A stretch of DNA of 64,000 nt, taken from positions 11,810,579 to 11,874,578 of the forward strand of contig VZDJ01007753.1 in the NCBI GenBank assembly GCA_008694505.1, given 5' to 3'. Below the pieces are notes generated by a model that was not told the DNA's origin, searched no databases, and saw nothing but the letters and a program-made list of their open reading frames with translations. Source of the DNA: Cyanoderma ruficeps. Taxonomy: Eukaryota; Chordata; Aves; Passeriformes; Timaliidae. The position numbers were made by a program, and so were the translations under genes. Every line of letters begins with the position of its first letter. Positions within the stretch are counted from its first letter, which is position 1. Below are positions 33,301 to 46,555 of this stretch, piece by piece.

Positions 33301-34920
33301 AGGAAAAAACCCTCCACGTTTTAAGCGGATAAAAGTCTAAGGGACAAACTCAGAGAAAACTTGTGTGCCAAACACACAAGCCCCAATGGTAAACCAGTAC
33401 TGCTCGAAGGCAGGGAAATAATGGAGCAGGTTCCTGTAGGATTTTCCTCTTTTCATTGTAAAACTTCACTAAACCCGCTGCCCATCCATCTGTGCCCACA
33501 CATACATGGGGACAGAGAAATATGTATTTGTAGCTCGTTGTCTGGACATGCTGCAGTACAAATGCAAACTCTTCTGAGAGCAGAAATACGTCGAAGACAA
33601 AAAATAAATTGCCACGTAAGAAAGCTATTGCAGTGTGATTATCAGAGAAGAATAAAGCAGGGAGCCATTCTGGAAAGGGAACGAACGCGCTGTGCATAAT
33701 TACAACATCATGGTCAAGATATTTTATTTTCATTTTAAAAGGCTACGTAAGTATTAGCCAAAATGTGACAAGTAAGCACTACTTAAATATGTAACATATT
33801 AAAGAGAGTTCTACAGCTCTGTTGTTATGTTTTTCATTGGTAAATTTTAAATCAACAAATGGCACATATCAGACATTCAAAAATAAATTGCAATATTTGT
33901 CCCCCTTGTTTTAACATGCATGTATAAGAAATGTGATGCTGTCAAAATATAGTTTTAAATAATTAAAAGAATAAAAGTGGAACTAAGTTAATTTTTTTTT
34001 TTTTTTTGGTAGCAGAAACAGACTTCAGAAAACATCCTGGAAGATGTTACAATTCTTACAAAAATTCTTATGCTGTTTTTGGCATTTCTAGTTGCCTTTT
34101 CCAAACCATGAATAATTCTCTTCTTTAGTCAATATAAAGATGCTCATGAGCTATTATGTCAAGTAAAATAAATGTACAGAAATATTTTTGACTGGTAAAA
34201 TGGGAAGGTATTTTTCAATATTTTTAGTGAAAAAAATCATAATAAGAACACATAAATGCTGTCTAATAAGAAACAAAGCCTACTTGAAAAACAGTTGGAG
34301 CTCTTCAGATTTATCCTCTCCAAAATATTGTTCTAAACAGCATAATTTTCCCCATTTTCACCAGCAGAGAAAAGTTTGTAGAATTACTGAGAAACAACAA
34401 TTTTATTTTTTTAACATTAGGAGGAACAAGGAAAATAAGAATTGCTGCAGGTTGGTGGCTAAAATAAGATAATTCTTAGAAGGGATGGAGAGAGGGAATG
34501 AGAGTGTTGAAAAGCACAATCAGGCAGCAAAATACAAGTGTCCCTCTTGGCAAATACAGCTCAGCGTTAAAGCAGATAAGTTATTCAGCAAAGAAAGAAA
34601 AGTTTGGACCCTACCTTTGTCAGCTGAAAAGTAATGGGGAACGTCTTCCAATACTGAGAATGACCTGCTCTGCCTATAGGGTACTCCTTACCTTAAAATC
34701 TATACATTTCTAACCAAAACAGCTTGGAGCAATTCACATAAAGCAGACCCAAATGTTGCCCATTCCATGTAAAAGATCAGGTTTCTGTCTCAGCTCAGCC
34801 TGTGATATCAGACTTGGGCTTTTTTTTTTTTTTTAAATATGTATTCCTGTGTTTCCAATCCTCCAAGACATTTTTTTCATCTTAGTAAAGTTTGCTTTTT
34901 GGAAAGGGTGTGTGGGAAGG
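33301..34920. other. AT-rich gene-free DNA
   Basis: Poly-A/T-rich low-complexity segments (for example the T-runs at 33992-34007 and 34820-34834). No exon recognised. Confidence 0.35.
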
Positions 34921-34929
34921 ATTTTCAAC

Positions 34930-35105
34930 TTGTCAGGACTCTCTCTTTTCAGTACAATTAAGCTTTCACTTGATCATTTTGCAGGCCGGAATGATTTGCT
35001 CTGGTCACCGGCTTCTTATTATTAATATTGTTTCAGATACATAAAGTTTACTGCAAGCTGTAAATATGTCAGGTTTTGCCACGGGGTTTACTAATAAAGA
35101 ACTCT
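34930..35105. promoter_or_regulatory. Candidate enhancer block
   Basis: CAATTAAGCTTTC, ACTTGATCATTTTGC, TTATTATTAATATTG and TGTAAATATG lie together in non-repetitive sequence. The last resembles a forkhead site. Motif-based only. Confidence 0.28.
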
Positions 35106-35379
35106 TAGAAGGGGATTATTGATGGGAAAGATAATCTTTTCAATAAGGGTTCCAGCTTTTTTTTTTTTTTCCCCTGGGCGAGAGCAGTGCAGGGCACTCC
35201 CCGTGGGGGACGCCCCGGTCTCCGTGCTCGTCCCTGCAGAAAGCACAAGGATCCCGGGCAGGGCCCTCCTGCTCCTGCCTTCCTCTCTACACATCACTGT
35301 ATTTCTGCAGGATTTTAAACGATCTATTATTTTTTTTTAATACTTTTGGTGCTACGGGTTTTTAAATGGGTTTGTGACC

Positions 35380-35720
35380 ATAAGGAACTGATTGATTGTC
35401 AAGTGACACTTCCAAGTTATTTCTGTAGGTGTCACCTTGGGTTAGCGTAGTGGTATTAAACATAGTGAATACTTCTGTTTCTTTCAAATATGGCCCCACA
35501 GCTCAGCTAATTAGTTATTTTTTTTAAACAAACAAACAAGAAAGAGGCATATATGCTTGAATTTCTCTTCTGCCAGCGTTTCTCTTTTTTCTTTTGAAAC
35601 ATCCTATTATTAAATATGTATATATTTGGTCAAGTCACAATAAATGTCTGATCAATCACTCTTAATTCCCTTTGGTATTTACTGTAATAATAATAAACAG
35701 TTTTAGGCTCATATGGTGTT
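35380..35720. promoter_or_regulatory. Candidate enhancer block
   Basis: Includes GATTGTCAAGTGACAC, TAGGTGTCACC (T-box-like), CTCAGCTAATTAGTTA (TAATTA core at 35507-35512), GGTCAAGTCACAATAAATG and GATCAATCACTCTTAATTCC. The block ends just before the GAGAA microsatellite. Motif-based only. Confidence 0.3.
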
Positions 35721-35785
35721 AATGTGACTGTCATATGGCTGCCCAGAAAGCTTCTATGCACATTTCCTATTAATTAAATGCATCA

Positions 35786-35859
35786 GAGAAGAGAAGAGAA
35801 GAGAAGAGAAGAGAAGAGAAGAGAAGAGAAGAGAAGAGAAGAGAAGAGAAGAGAAGAGA
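35786..35859. repeat. (GAGAA)14 pentanucleotide microsatellite
   Basis: About fourteen uninterrupted GAGAA units. Confidence 0.95.
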
Positions 35860-38800
35860 CACATGGAACGCTGTCTGGCCAGAAGCCTAGTTAACTTACA
35901 CTGTATGGGGAAGGAGGGGAGATTAATGGTGAGATAAGGCTCTATTGCTTCAGCTGTCACTTCAAATCCAAAGCTTAAATTTTCCTGTCAACTATATAAA
36001 TTTTACCCAGCACAACTATCTCTAGATTCTGCAAGTCTGTTTGGAGAATTTCTTTATTCTCACATAAGATAACGTCAGAGGCTACAAGATGAGGGCAGCA
36101 CTGATTTTACTTGACACCTTTCCCCTGTTTCCATGCAGCTGATTAGCTGGGAGATGGGGAAATTTTAAAGGTCACAGGGAAGGTGGAAACCAATTGTCTT
36201 TTCCCAAGAATGAGGAACAAACTAGAAAATAGGCTGCATTAGTGTAGGAAGGACTCTGGGGCCCAAGATGGGTGTATTTAGGGCCCAATGCCTGATGAGC
36301 AGGGCAGCCTGGGGAGGCAGTGGGAGCCCTTGCTCTCTGCCAGTGGGACAGGAGGTGATGTGAGGGCACAGGGTGATGCAGGGGACTCTGGTGCACCTGC
36401 ACCTTGTGCTCAGGGGGTCTTAGCTGCAGGCAAGTGGCCATTCATGCCCCCCAGGCATCCCCACTAGAATGGAGGCAGCTGAACAGGCAGTGCTGCAGCA
36501 GGAGTTAGCTGCGGGAGCAGGAGGTGTGATGGAAGTTGCTGAGTGGGATGAACTGGCCGGGACAGGCATGCAGTGGGGACGGCATGGCTGAGCTTGCCAT
36601 GATGGAGAGGAGAGTGGGGGGATTGAGCTCAGCAGCCAAAAAACCCCAAACCTCAGCTGTCATCAGGATAAAATAATGAATGTCTGAAAACCAGGCTTGG
36701 TAAAGCAAGCATGTTCAGGAAAGCCTGTAACCTCATGCTTGCTGTTAAGCCCCACTGGTATCAAATCAGTGTTGTCCTGAGGAATGGTAGATTTAAGCAT
36801 GTACTTAAGAGTTTCCTGGATTCGTGGCTCAGGATGGAGGTGGCTGGTCAGAGCAGCTGCAAGCTGCAGGCATGGATTTTCTTCCCATGCTTGTGGCTGC
36901 AGAGGAGCAGAGCTGAGCCTGCTCAGAGTCAGCTCCGAGTTTTGATATATAATTGCAAGCAATTCTCATCCAGGCTCAGGAAAGCTGAACAGGGGCCTTG
37001 TTTACTTTACCCTTCTGATTTTTTCCCCCAAAGGCAAGCAGCCAGGGTTAGGTTTCAGCCTGGTGGTTGCTTGGGCCAATGACGCAAAGGAGCAAGGTCT
37101 CGTTTTCGCTGTGATGGTCTCTGGGTACTGCAGCCTGACTAGTAATGTTAATGAAGTCCCTTAACATAAACATTGCTTTTCTAACACACTCCTCGGGGAC
37201 ATGGAAAAATCCCTCGGCTTCAGCTCAGGAAAAGGCTGGGGCAAACAGAGACACATAGTGGGTATAACATACTGGAAAAAAAGAACTGGCTATTTACAAC
37301 AGGTATAGGCAGTTGTTTAAACATGATCTTTGCCTTGCCCTGTGCCATCCTTGCAGGCAGCAGTGAGTTAAACTGATTTAACATTTTGACTTCTTTGCAT
37401 CGCACTCTTAGTCCTGATGGGGTTGCCAGTTGCTTTGGTGCTCTCCTGGCTCAGTGATCTCATAGAGGTATCGGGTCAGATGTGCCTTACACCAGAAGGG
37501 CATCCCGCTCTTCTAGAAAACAGGAATTCTTTGACAAACAGAGATTGTCTGCCATTGTCTCAGGCAAAATGGCATGTGCTGTTTTTAGTGGAGAGAACCT
37601 GGAAAATGGTAAATCATAGAGAAAAGAGCATTATGTATGGACTGTTTAATAAGGCTTTATGGTTTTCATTGTTAGCAATGGTAGGAAACATTTTAGAAGT
37701 GTAAAACTAACGCAGTTTAACAAAAAAAAACACAGGACAAAAATAAAAGTGAGAGAAAAAAAATTAAATAGTTTCCAATCGCTTTGAGTTGGAGGAAGCA
37801 TTTGGTGCTGGAACAAAATAAAAGACAGGCATTTATTTCCATTGTTCCTTCAAAATTTAAAATTTTAGCTTGATGCCAAGCCATCAATTCAAACCTAGCC
37901 CAAATTTCAGCTTGGCATCTGAATTAAAAAAAAAAGAAAACAACCTCACTAGTGCATTGTTAATACTGAGCTAAATTATCTGCCCTGACTTATTCAGACC
38001 TAGAATTCATCTCCCTAAATAAAATTCTTCCTGAAGTTTTATCATGTGAAACTTATTCCTCATGCTAGTGAATAATGGTTCTCCCCTGGTCAGGTATTGG
38101 CATCTGTTAGAGCTTCCTACTTTGACCTGTTCTGCACACTGAACACAGTGGGACAAGACCTAATGTCCTTGTTCCACACATAGAAATGGGGAATGGGGGT
38201 GCAGCTACAGTGTCCTGACATGATGGAGAGTGCTAATATTTCCCAACAGAGAAGACAAAGTTTTAAATGTGAAAGTCACATGATTTCCTTTGTTCGTACC
38301 AATCCATATGGCCTTCTTGGAGACTTGGGAGAAGTAGCTGGGCTAGAGTCTCCAGGGTAAGGTGAGTGTCTTTTAGTGCCTTGCTGATTTTTGTAGCCTG
38401 GCAAAATTAGGAACAGTCCTGGTTAAAATAAGGTTTATTCTTTGGAGCTGAAGAGCAGAGTAAGAAATGGTGGGGATTGGTATGAGCCCTCAGGTCTGAG
38501 AATGGTAGTCCTTGCTTAACTGCACCCCCCTCTCCAGTAAAGCAGCTGTAGGGCTCTGTTTGTCATGACTGATGCATTTCATTCCTCCAGGGACAGAGTG
38601 GGGAAATTCATCTTTTGGCCAGAATCCACATAAATTGGTGCATTTTCCTCTTCCCTTGAGAAGGCTCTTGAAACTGATAGCCACCACCCAAAGAAATCAC
38701 AAAGTCCTCAAGCTTGCTGCAGCACATCAGCCTTTCCCCTCTGAGCAAGTGATCAGAGGGAGGCTGCTGTGCGTCCTCACACACACGACAGCCTGCTGGG

Positions 38801-39560
38801 GCAGGGCTGGCAGGCAGGGTCTGGGGTGGAGACCATCCCAAAATGGGCCATCCTGAGCTGCACTCTGTGCTGTCTGACAGGAGCAGAGTGGCCACCTGCT
38901 CTCCACACCGTGCTCCCCAGGGAAAAATGAAAGCTGTCACTGGCAGAGGGCCTCTTCCTCAGTTCAAGGTAGCTAAGCATATAAAATCCACTTAATATTC
39001 TTACTTGGAAAAGTTCTTATTAGATTTTATTTCTATTTTTGATTTTTTTTTTGAAATTTCAAAATAAATATTTTGTAAAGAACATGAAATACCTGAAGTA
39101 GACAGCTGAAATGAAATCCCAAAGCTAAGGGAAAAATAACCAATGTTAGAGTCTTGCTTTAACTTTGGATATGCCAACAGACTCACCAATATTTTAGGTG
39201 ATTCCTGTCATACATCAAAGGGACACTAAGGAAAAGCATTTTCATGATCATCAATAGTGATTCTTTTGTGGCTGAGACGTTACATTTTGGAGGCTTTGGA
39301 GCCTGAGATAATTTCTTTATCTGAAGATCTGAGGAATATATCTGACATATCATTTAGCATACCTCCTGAAGTACCTCTCAGTTTTGGATCTAGGACAAGA
39401 GGGTGAGAGGACTTCAAGCTGCTCTGAGATGGCAATTCTTACATTCTTGGAAAAACATTAAAATACAAACTTGTGACGTATTTTAGTGAAGCTACTCATG
39501 TCTTCTTGCAACAGACAAACCAAATAAACACATTCATACCAACATGATCTTTATGATTCT
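35860..39560. other. Gene-free upstream DNA
   Basis: No recognised exon or transposon. Several short open frames occur but none is recognisable. Confidence 0.35.
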
Positions 39561-39576
39561 AGTACCTTTTGCAAAA

Positions 39577-39589
39577 TAATTATTAATTA
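39577..39589. promoter_or_regulatory. Overlapping TAAT/ATTA sites
   Basis: TAATTATTAATTA packs two TAAT cores and two ATTA cores into 13 bp. It is a potential homeodomain cluster, or plain AT-richness. Confidence 0.25.
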
Positions 39590-40099
39590 CCTATTCTTGA
39601 AGTAATAAAATTGGACAGACAATTGTTGAAGGGAGAGAATGGACAAGGATGCTGTGTATTACTGCAAAGCTCAATGAATCAACAACCAATCACATTCTGT
39701 TCAAATCCCCTCCACTGAAGCAGGAGTTGAAGGTGTCATGGGAAGCTGATGCAGGGTGGCAGGGCCACCTCTGCTCTCCACAGCTGTCAGCCGAGAGGGC
39801 TGTGATGCGCTGCCAGGCTTCAGAAGCCACATAAGCACCTTCCAAGAGTGCTGCAGATCCAGGACAATGCTTGCTGTCACCTGCTGAGATGATGGCTCTA
39901 AGCTCTCTGTGCTCAGCATGGGACATGAGAGCACAGGCACTGGGATGGCAACCCAGGAAGAACCTGGGACTGAGGGGGAGGTAAGAACAGCCAGCAGACC
40001 ATCCCTAGAGTGGATGTGTTGGCTGGAAAGCTAAAATGATAAATGCAATAAAGAAGGTGAACAGGAGCAGGAAGGAAGGCTGGGTGATGCGGTATAGAG

Positions 40100-40300
40100 C
40101 AAAAAGGGGAAATGTTTAATTGCAATTCAGGTGCAGTTTGATTTCTGTGCCTTTTGTCCTTATGAATATTTCTTGATAAATTCAGGGGACATTAATTATC
40201 CTTCTTGCACCATTTCAAAGATCTGATCTTGAATTTCTCCTGCAATGAAAGTCCTCGAGCTGACACTCAGTGCCTCCCAGAGGCGATGATAAATATCAGA
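40100..40300. promoter_or_regulatory. Candidate enhancer block
   Basis: Contains TTTAATTGCAATTCAGG, TATGAATATTTCTTG, GGACATTAATTATCC, CAAAGATCTGATC and GATGATAAATATCAG within 200 bp of non-repetitive sequence. CAAAGATC resembles a TCF/LEF site. Motif-based only. Confidence 0.3.
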
Positions 40301-40564
40301 GTGAAGTGGGGTGCCTGCCTTTTGGCTTTTCCCAGAGTCCTGAGCTGCTTCTACTTGTTTGCCTGTTTTATTTGTTTTATTTGACTGTAGAAATCCTTGT
40401 GCTAGATCTGATGAACTAACTGGATGAGCAAAGTGGGTGGTGGCTGTTGCCTACTGCTTCTTAAGAAACTGGGAAATTATAATTTATGGACAATTTTTGG
40501 GCTAATTTTCTAAAGAGATTTCTTTTTCCTCCAGACCTCAGGCAGCTGGAATTTGGCCTGTCTT

Positions 40565-40665
40565 GAAGCATGCTGTTCCTTAATGTTAATTACCTTAGTG
40601 CCATCTGGATATTCTTATTACGAACATTAAATCTCTTTAGAAGATTACTTTAGAAGTGAGTAGAT
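40565..40665. promoter_or_regulatory. Candidate homeodomain-rich block
   Basis: TTAATGTTAATTACC, GCCATCTGG (an E-box, CATCTG), ATTCTTATTACG and CATTAAATC are clustered together. Confidence 0.25.
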
Positions 40666-43087
40666 AAAACCAGGCATTGGAATGAGTGTGAAGGATCCCG
40701 TCAATGTGTCCAACAAATCATACTTATTTGCAGTGAAGGCCTAAGAAGAAGTGAAAATAGAACCCATAATGATTTTTAAAAAGAGTTGATTAATATATCT
40801 ACAGGGTACTTGAAGTTCAAGCCTTGTAGTGTTCCAAATGGATGGCATTGCTTAATGTTGGCATTTCATAAATTCCCTCCCTTTGAGCTGGAGAGGCCAC
40901 AGCTTTGCTCAATGGTGGGAGAACACAGATGCATTTTTTACAGCCTCGATTGACTAAAGAAAGCCATGGAGCCAAATTGTGGCACAAGGGATCACAAGCC
41001 AAACACATTGGAACATTTTGTTCTCCAAACACTGCATCGATTTCCATGGTCATGGGTTTCTGCCCTGCAGCGGTGGCTGTGACACACTTCTGCACTTGGA
41101 CAGAAGCCAGCACTTGGAAATGAGCAACTTTGACTATTCCTCTCCACTCTAACCATGGGCATGTCTGACCTTGGTTCAGCTGTGGGTTCTGTACCTGCAG
41201 CATTGGCAGCTGTCATCAGCCCAGCCCTGCAGCTCCTGGTCTCGTGGAGCTCCTTCCCTGCAGGCACTAGGACATAAACAGAGTGCTGCTCTACAGAGGT
41301 CTGCAGAGTGTACATCAAGATGGGTACTGAGAGGTAGCCTTGGGCAGCAGAGCACAAGTCGGTGGAGGATGACCAAGGTAGTCCTGAAACTGTTGAATTT
41401 GGTAAACGGAAGTTCTTTGCAGTGACTTGGGATGACCTACCCCTCTCTATGTCTTGAGAGAAGATGCCAGGGAAAAAGGTAGAAGGCGATGGTATTTGAA
41501 ACAATAATGCTTTTTTTCCCACACTTTTGGGCCTCACTCTCATGCTGATGTCTCTGCAGACCTTAGCCCAGCATCTTTGAGCAGACCTTCTGCTAGATTT
41601 TCAGCTGTCTGAGCTTCCTTAAGATGTGGGTGATTGCTTTTCAGATAAGACACATAATGTAGGATGGGTATATTATTACTGTGTTATTTTACCTCTGATC
41701 ATTTCATTAAGAAGCTTACCAACTTCATCACAAACTTTTAGGTCATGGGTTAAAACAGGAGAAAAATATGCCCTGGCTTGTGGAAGTTAACTTGTTTACA
41801 AGGGTAAGGGGAGAGGCAGGTGCACCATGGGGTGGCAGCAACCAGATAAAGGGGAACATCTGGAAGCACTGCAATGCTGGCTGGTATACTTTGTACAGAA
41901 ACAACTTTGTCGGTTTTGTAAGAACTTTTATACCTTTAGAGGGGCTTTGTTTCCATTTTGCTTTTAGAAGAAAAAATACTGCTCTCTGTCTGGAGGTGAG
42001 GGCAGTAACATGATTTCCAATCCCAATTGCCTTCCCTGATCAGTAATCAAAATCACATTTTGATTTGCGCCTGTGTTTTCCTGGGGGTTGAGATAAAACT
42101 AAAATACTCACATTGGTCTCATGCTGCCTTCTGGCCAATTTCTTGTGCCATTTGCCACGTTGTTTAAGATATCCAAATGTGGCTGAACAAGACAGTTTTT
42201 GCATTCCACTTTTAAGAGGAGTCGTGATTCTTGACATGGCAGGGGGAAAGGTATAGTAGGAAGAAAATTAATGGAAGACAACACAGGTACTGTGATATCA
42301 TTTCTACATTGTCTGCTGTGGAATACAGACTCCAATATTGATCAAAACCTACCACTTCATTCTTTAATACTTTTTTTCTTTATAATTTAAAACTTAACAA
42401 ACTATTCAACTTCCTATTTTAAAATATTGTATGCTGATGAATCACTTGCCTCTTTATTTGGGATGTGACATAAATGTCGTTTCGTTGTAGGCAACGGGCT
42501 ATAAAAGATGAACTGTGACAAGACAGACAGCTGTGGGCTGTGTTTCAGACAGTCCTCAAGATACTTCTAACTCTTTAACACACTGTAGCATGAACTATGA
42601 ATAGACAGGTTTGTTCTGCCACTTAACCAGAACCTTCCCCCAAAAATGTGTTCAGCCCCTCCTAAACCAAAGGTTTAGAAAACAAGATGATGGTCAATGC
42701 TCCTATGATCAGCAGAAATAAACACCGGGGATTATTTTCTCGTCTTACAAGATGCCTCTCTCTTCCTTTTTGCTCTCCACTAATTTCCATATACAGAATC
42801 TAAAAGTGGCAACATTTTCTCCCAAATGTCTTAGGGAGACACACAATCTCTGTATGGCTGATTTTCTCCCCCTTCTATGAAAGTCCCTGGACCTTCTGAA
42901 AACCAGAGAAATGCCTGTGAATGATAGCAGTTCATGCCAAAGGGAAGAGCTTAATGACAGTGCTGACTTTGCACCTAAATAGTTTTTGCATTTTGTCTTT
43001 TTATTCCAGCCAATTTAAAGTTTCATAAAGATATTTCACAGGTAGATTCCTTCCCACTCACCCACCCCTTATGGCTAGAGTGATATT
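40666..43087. other. Gene-free upstream DNA
   Basis: No recognised exon or transposon. A TATA-like CTATAAAAG occurs at 42499-42507, but nothing around it suggests a gene. Confidence 0.35.
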
Positions 43088-43090
43088 TCA

Positions 43091-43166
43091 TTCGTTCGTT
43101 CGTTCGTTCGTTCGTTCGTTCCTTCCTTCCTTCCTTCCTTCCTTCCTTCCTTCCTTCCTTCCTTCC
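43091..43166. repeat. Compound (TTCG)7(TTCC)12 microsatellite
   Basis: Seven TTCG units pass directly into about twelve TTCC units. The left part carries a CpG every four bases in an otherwise CpG-poor region. Confidence 0.95.
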
Positions 43167-43169
43167 TCT

Positions 43170-46100
43170 CCACAGGAAAAGCAGGCCTGCAGCATCCCAC
43201 TCAGCCCCACAAATCCTTTCTCTTCCATCTCCTGCCTTCCAGGGGCAGAACCTTTGTTCTCTCTCTGCAGTGGAGAAGAGGGGTAGAAAAGACCTTACGG
43301 CATAGTTTAGCTACGCTGAATTTTTCTGTTAACTAATACAACATGTTCAAAGCTTTGACTTTGTATAAGCAGATTCATCCAGAGGAAAAGCACTGTTAGG
43401 GAAAAACAATTGTCAAAGATAAAGGAGTCATTTGAAAGTGATCTGGCCAGGCTGTGCTGTGGCTGTCTCCAAGCATGGGAGTCTTTTTGGGTCTGGAGAA
43501 AGTTAGCAAAATGCGGCACTGTGCTGTGGGAGATGGATGCAGAACCACATATGTTGATATCTGCTTTTGACAGAGTGTTGACCTGAATGGCAAAATTCAT
43601 ATGTGGATAAGAATCATCACTAAGATACTGTGCTTTAAGAGATCTCAGTTTGATTTAAGAGTGCCTCTGATGAAAGAACTCACATTTAAACTTCAGCTGC
43701 AAGCCCAGAAGCTCTGTTAAATTTATTTGGGCTTATGTTTTAGTGACTATCTGCAAATTTGGCAAAAGTTCATCCAAAGGCTCCCAGAGGTTCATGAGCC
43801 TTTTTGTTGAAGATGTCTGAGTGAAACCTGGAAAACTGAAAAAATTTACACAGCTTAATCTTTGAACGTTGTGGTTCAGCCAAATACCTTCGCCAGAAGA
43901 AATGGCGAAGTCTGGAAAGTTGCACAGCTTGGTTACATACACGGTAGAGATGCCATCTCTGCCCTGGGGAGCTTATGGTCTAGGCTGACATTGGGGGCCC
44001 CTCAGTTGTCTGCATTTCAGAGTACTTACTCATGGATAAATATGAATGACAACATTAATTTACCACCCAGGGGCTGGGAAGACAGATCTGATAGTGCTTG
44101 TGGGGGGTGGCCCTCTACGCTACAGAAAGCATAACGTCAGAGAAGAGAAACAAGCTAATCACATCAACACCTACCACAGAGTATCTATTTACAGTAACTC
44201 TGGAGACATGAGGGGTCACTAGGGACCATTAGTATTCGTGGGATTATGGTAAAGTATTGATCAGCCTATCAAATTTTGGTGGTGTCTGTAGAAATGCTAA
44301 TATAATTTAAATAGCTGCAAAAGAAGAAAACACATTTTGTGCATCCCCGTGTAGATGGGACAAATTGTTTAAGAAAGTATAGTGGAGACATTACATTGTC
44401 AGGCCCCATAAATGACTGCTTCTTGGTGCAGCAGGACCAACATGTTTAGTTGTTGGCAGTTCTCGGCTCTTATGCTGCATAAAGTGGAGGCACATGCTCA
44501 GGTGGGAGTATCAGAAGGAGAAGAATCAAAAGTGAGTAGGAGGAGGCAGAGGAGCTTGTGTTCACCCCGCAGTCTGAGACGAACTGAAATGGAGGTGCTG
44601 ATTTAAGGGATACCCCAGCACTTAGCTAAATGCCTGAATGTGGCAATCGTCACTTTATCCTTTAGGATGGGTTACAGGCAAATTTCACAAAGTCCCATAA
44701 AAATAAATGGACATAAATATGCGTAAGTGTAATATTAATATAATGAGCCGTGTGTCTTTGTAGTGGGAAAGCAAGTTTTAAATCTAGTTTTTAAAGAGTC
44801 AGAAAATACATGGAGGAAGGTAGTCCAGCAGTTCTAAACCACTCAGATTGTCAAAAGAGCATTCACAAAGGTTGACTAATGAAAATAAAGTCTCTTGGGG
44901 CAATAGGAAAGCTCCTCTCTTAGGATAATAGCAAGTTGAAGGGAACAAGGAGGCCTAATAGGCTGAAATAATCATCTTTCACAATAGAGGGAAGTTACCC
45001 ACAGTGTCCTTCGAGAATCCTTTTGGGATCACAACTCAGGGTATTCAGAAATGATACTCCACAAAATGGTATAAACAGTGAGCTGATAAAATGCAGATGA
45101 TACAATACTGATCTGGGTAGTCAAAGCCAAAAACTAAATGGAAAGGCTTGCAACATGACTACAAATGATTAGTTATAGAATAGGAAATTAAATGTTGCAA
45201 AAGTAACATATATAGAAAAAGCCAGTCCTGGCTATACAGACCCAATAGCAATCTTTAACTGGCTTATGACCACATCAGACAGTCAGATGTGAGAACTACC
45301 TGAAAACAAAGGTGGCAGTCAGGAAAAAGGAGAGACTATTGTATGGATTGCCCTACAGTGGATCTGCAGCCTCCTGCTTCAGGGAAGAGACAGACAGCTT
45401 GGCTGGAGAGAGGGGACAGAGTGGTAGGAGATGCTGTGCAAAAGGATAAAAACTTTCCTTTTCAGAGGGCAACAATCTTATTTCCATGATTTTGATCCCC
45501 AAATACTGTGGGATCTGACCCAGCTGAGCACATGGTGCAGGGTTGTAGAAATACTTACTACTCCTTACCACCTATCTCTCCTTATGGAGTGGGCATTACT
45601 AACCTTGCCTTGAGCAGGAGAACCTCAGAAAATAGAGGGATTTGACTGTGATCTTAGAAGGGATGGAGTGGAGTGGGAGTGCTGCAGCCTATGTTTTGGG
45701 CCCAGAGCACTGGATTTCATTATGTCCGTTGCTCTTCCTTCCTCTTCATGTACAGAGACTGTGGTAATTGCTTGGCAGGAGAATTAGCTCAGCTGCAAGA
45801 TCCTGACTGGGAAGGAACCTTGGTAGCATTAGCAGTTTCCAGTCCTGAAAACAGCTGTGTAGTTCTGCAGGGTCTGGAGCTACAGACATATTTCCTGCTC
45901 CATGTGCCCAACTCCTGTGAGCTGTGTCCTGGCTCTGTGGCTACAGACATGAGAGAGGGGAAATTAACACTTAATACATATTTATATATATAAACCCTAT
46001 TGATAACCATTGCAGTGACATGTGCTTTCATCAGGCTGGAAGAGTAATTTCTAAGGCTTTCCTTTTCCTGGGTTAGAGTCCTATCTGTCCTATCCACATC

Positions 46101-46466
46101 TAGTGCTAGAAATGTGTTGGAGAGTTTTGCACAAGGTGGACTCTGGCCTTAGACAAAGCTGGCAGCTGCCTGCAACTCACTTTGTCTGACACATCCTCTG
46201 CCTGAGCAAAAAGACAGTTTGGAGAGCCAAAACCACTATTGCTTTCACTTACGGAAGGAGCTGCCCGGTGTGTTTATGGTAGGAGTGACGTTATCCCAGC
46301 ACCAGTCATTTGTGCCTAACTCCTCGCTTCTCCTCTTCCCACGGCAGCAGAATCAGTCAGCCTTGCACTCTAAAGCATATCCACCTCATCTCCACTCTTC
46401 TCCAGCAGAAAAGCCACATTTAGCTTCAGCCCAAATTCATGGGGTAGGGAGAAGCATTTAATGCCA
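43170..46466. other. Gene-free upstream DNA
   Basis: No recognised exon or transposon. The open frame at 45673-45993 (plus, 106 codons) shows no recognisable domain. Confidence 0.35.
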
Positions 46467-46555
46467 TGAATGACAAAAAAATACAAAAAGATATATGAAA
46501 AAAAAAAACCCAAAAGAAAAAAGTTGTCTGAATTATTTTACTTGGGTTTCTTGAG
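46467..46555. repeat. Dispersed direct repeat, copy 1 of about 85 bp
   Basis: GATATATGAAAAA, an A-run, ACCC and AGTTGTCTGAATTATTTTAC followed by TTGGGTTTCTT is repeated in the same orientation at 49269-49352 with only small differences. The flanks are unrelated. Confidence 0.85.

Noticed and set aside
42499..42507. TATA box CTATAAAAG in the upstream desert
   Set aside because: No CpG island, open frame or splice signals nearby support a gene start.
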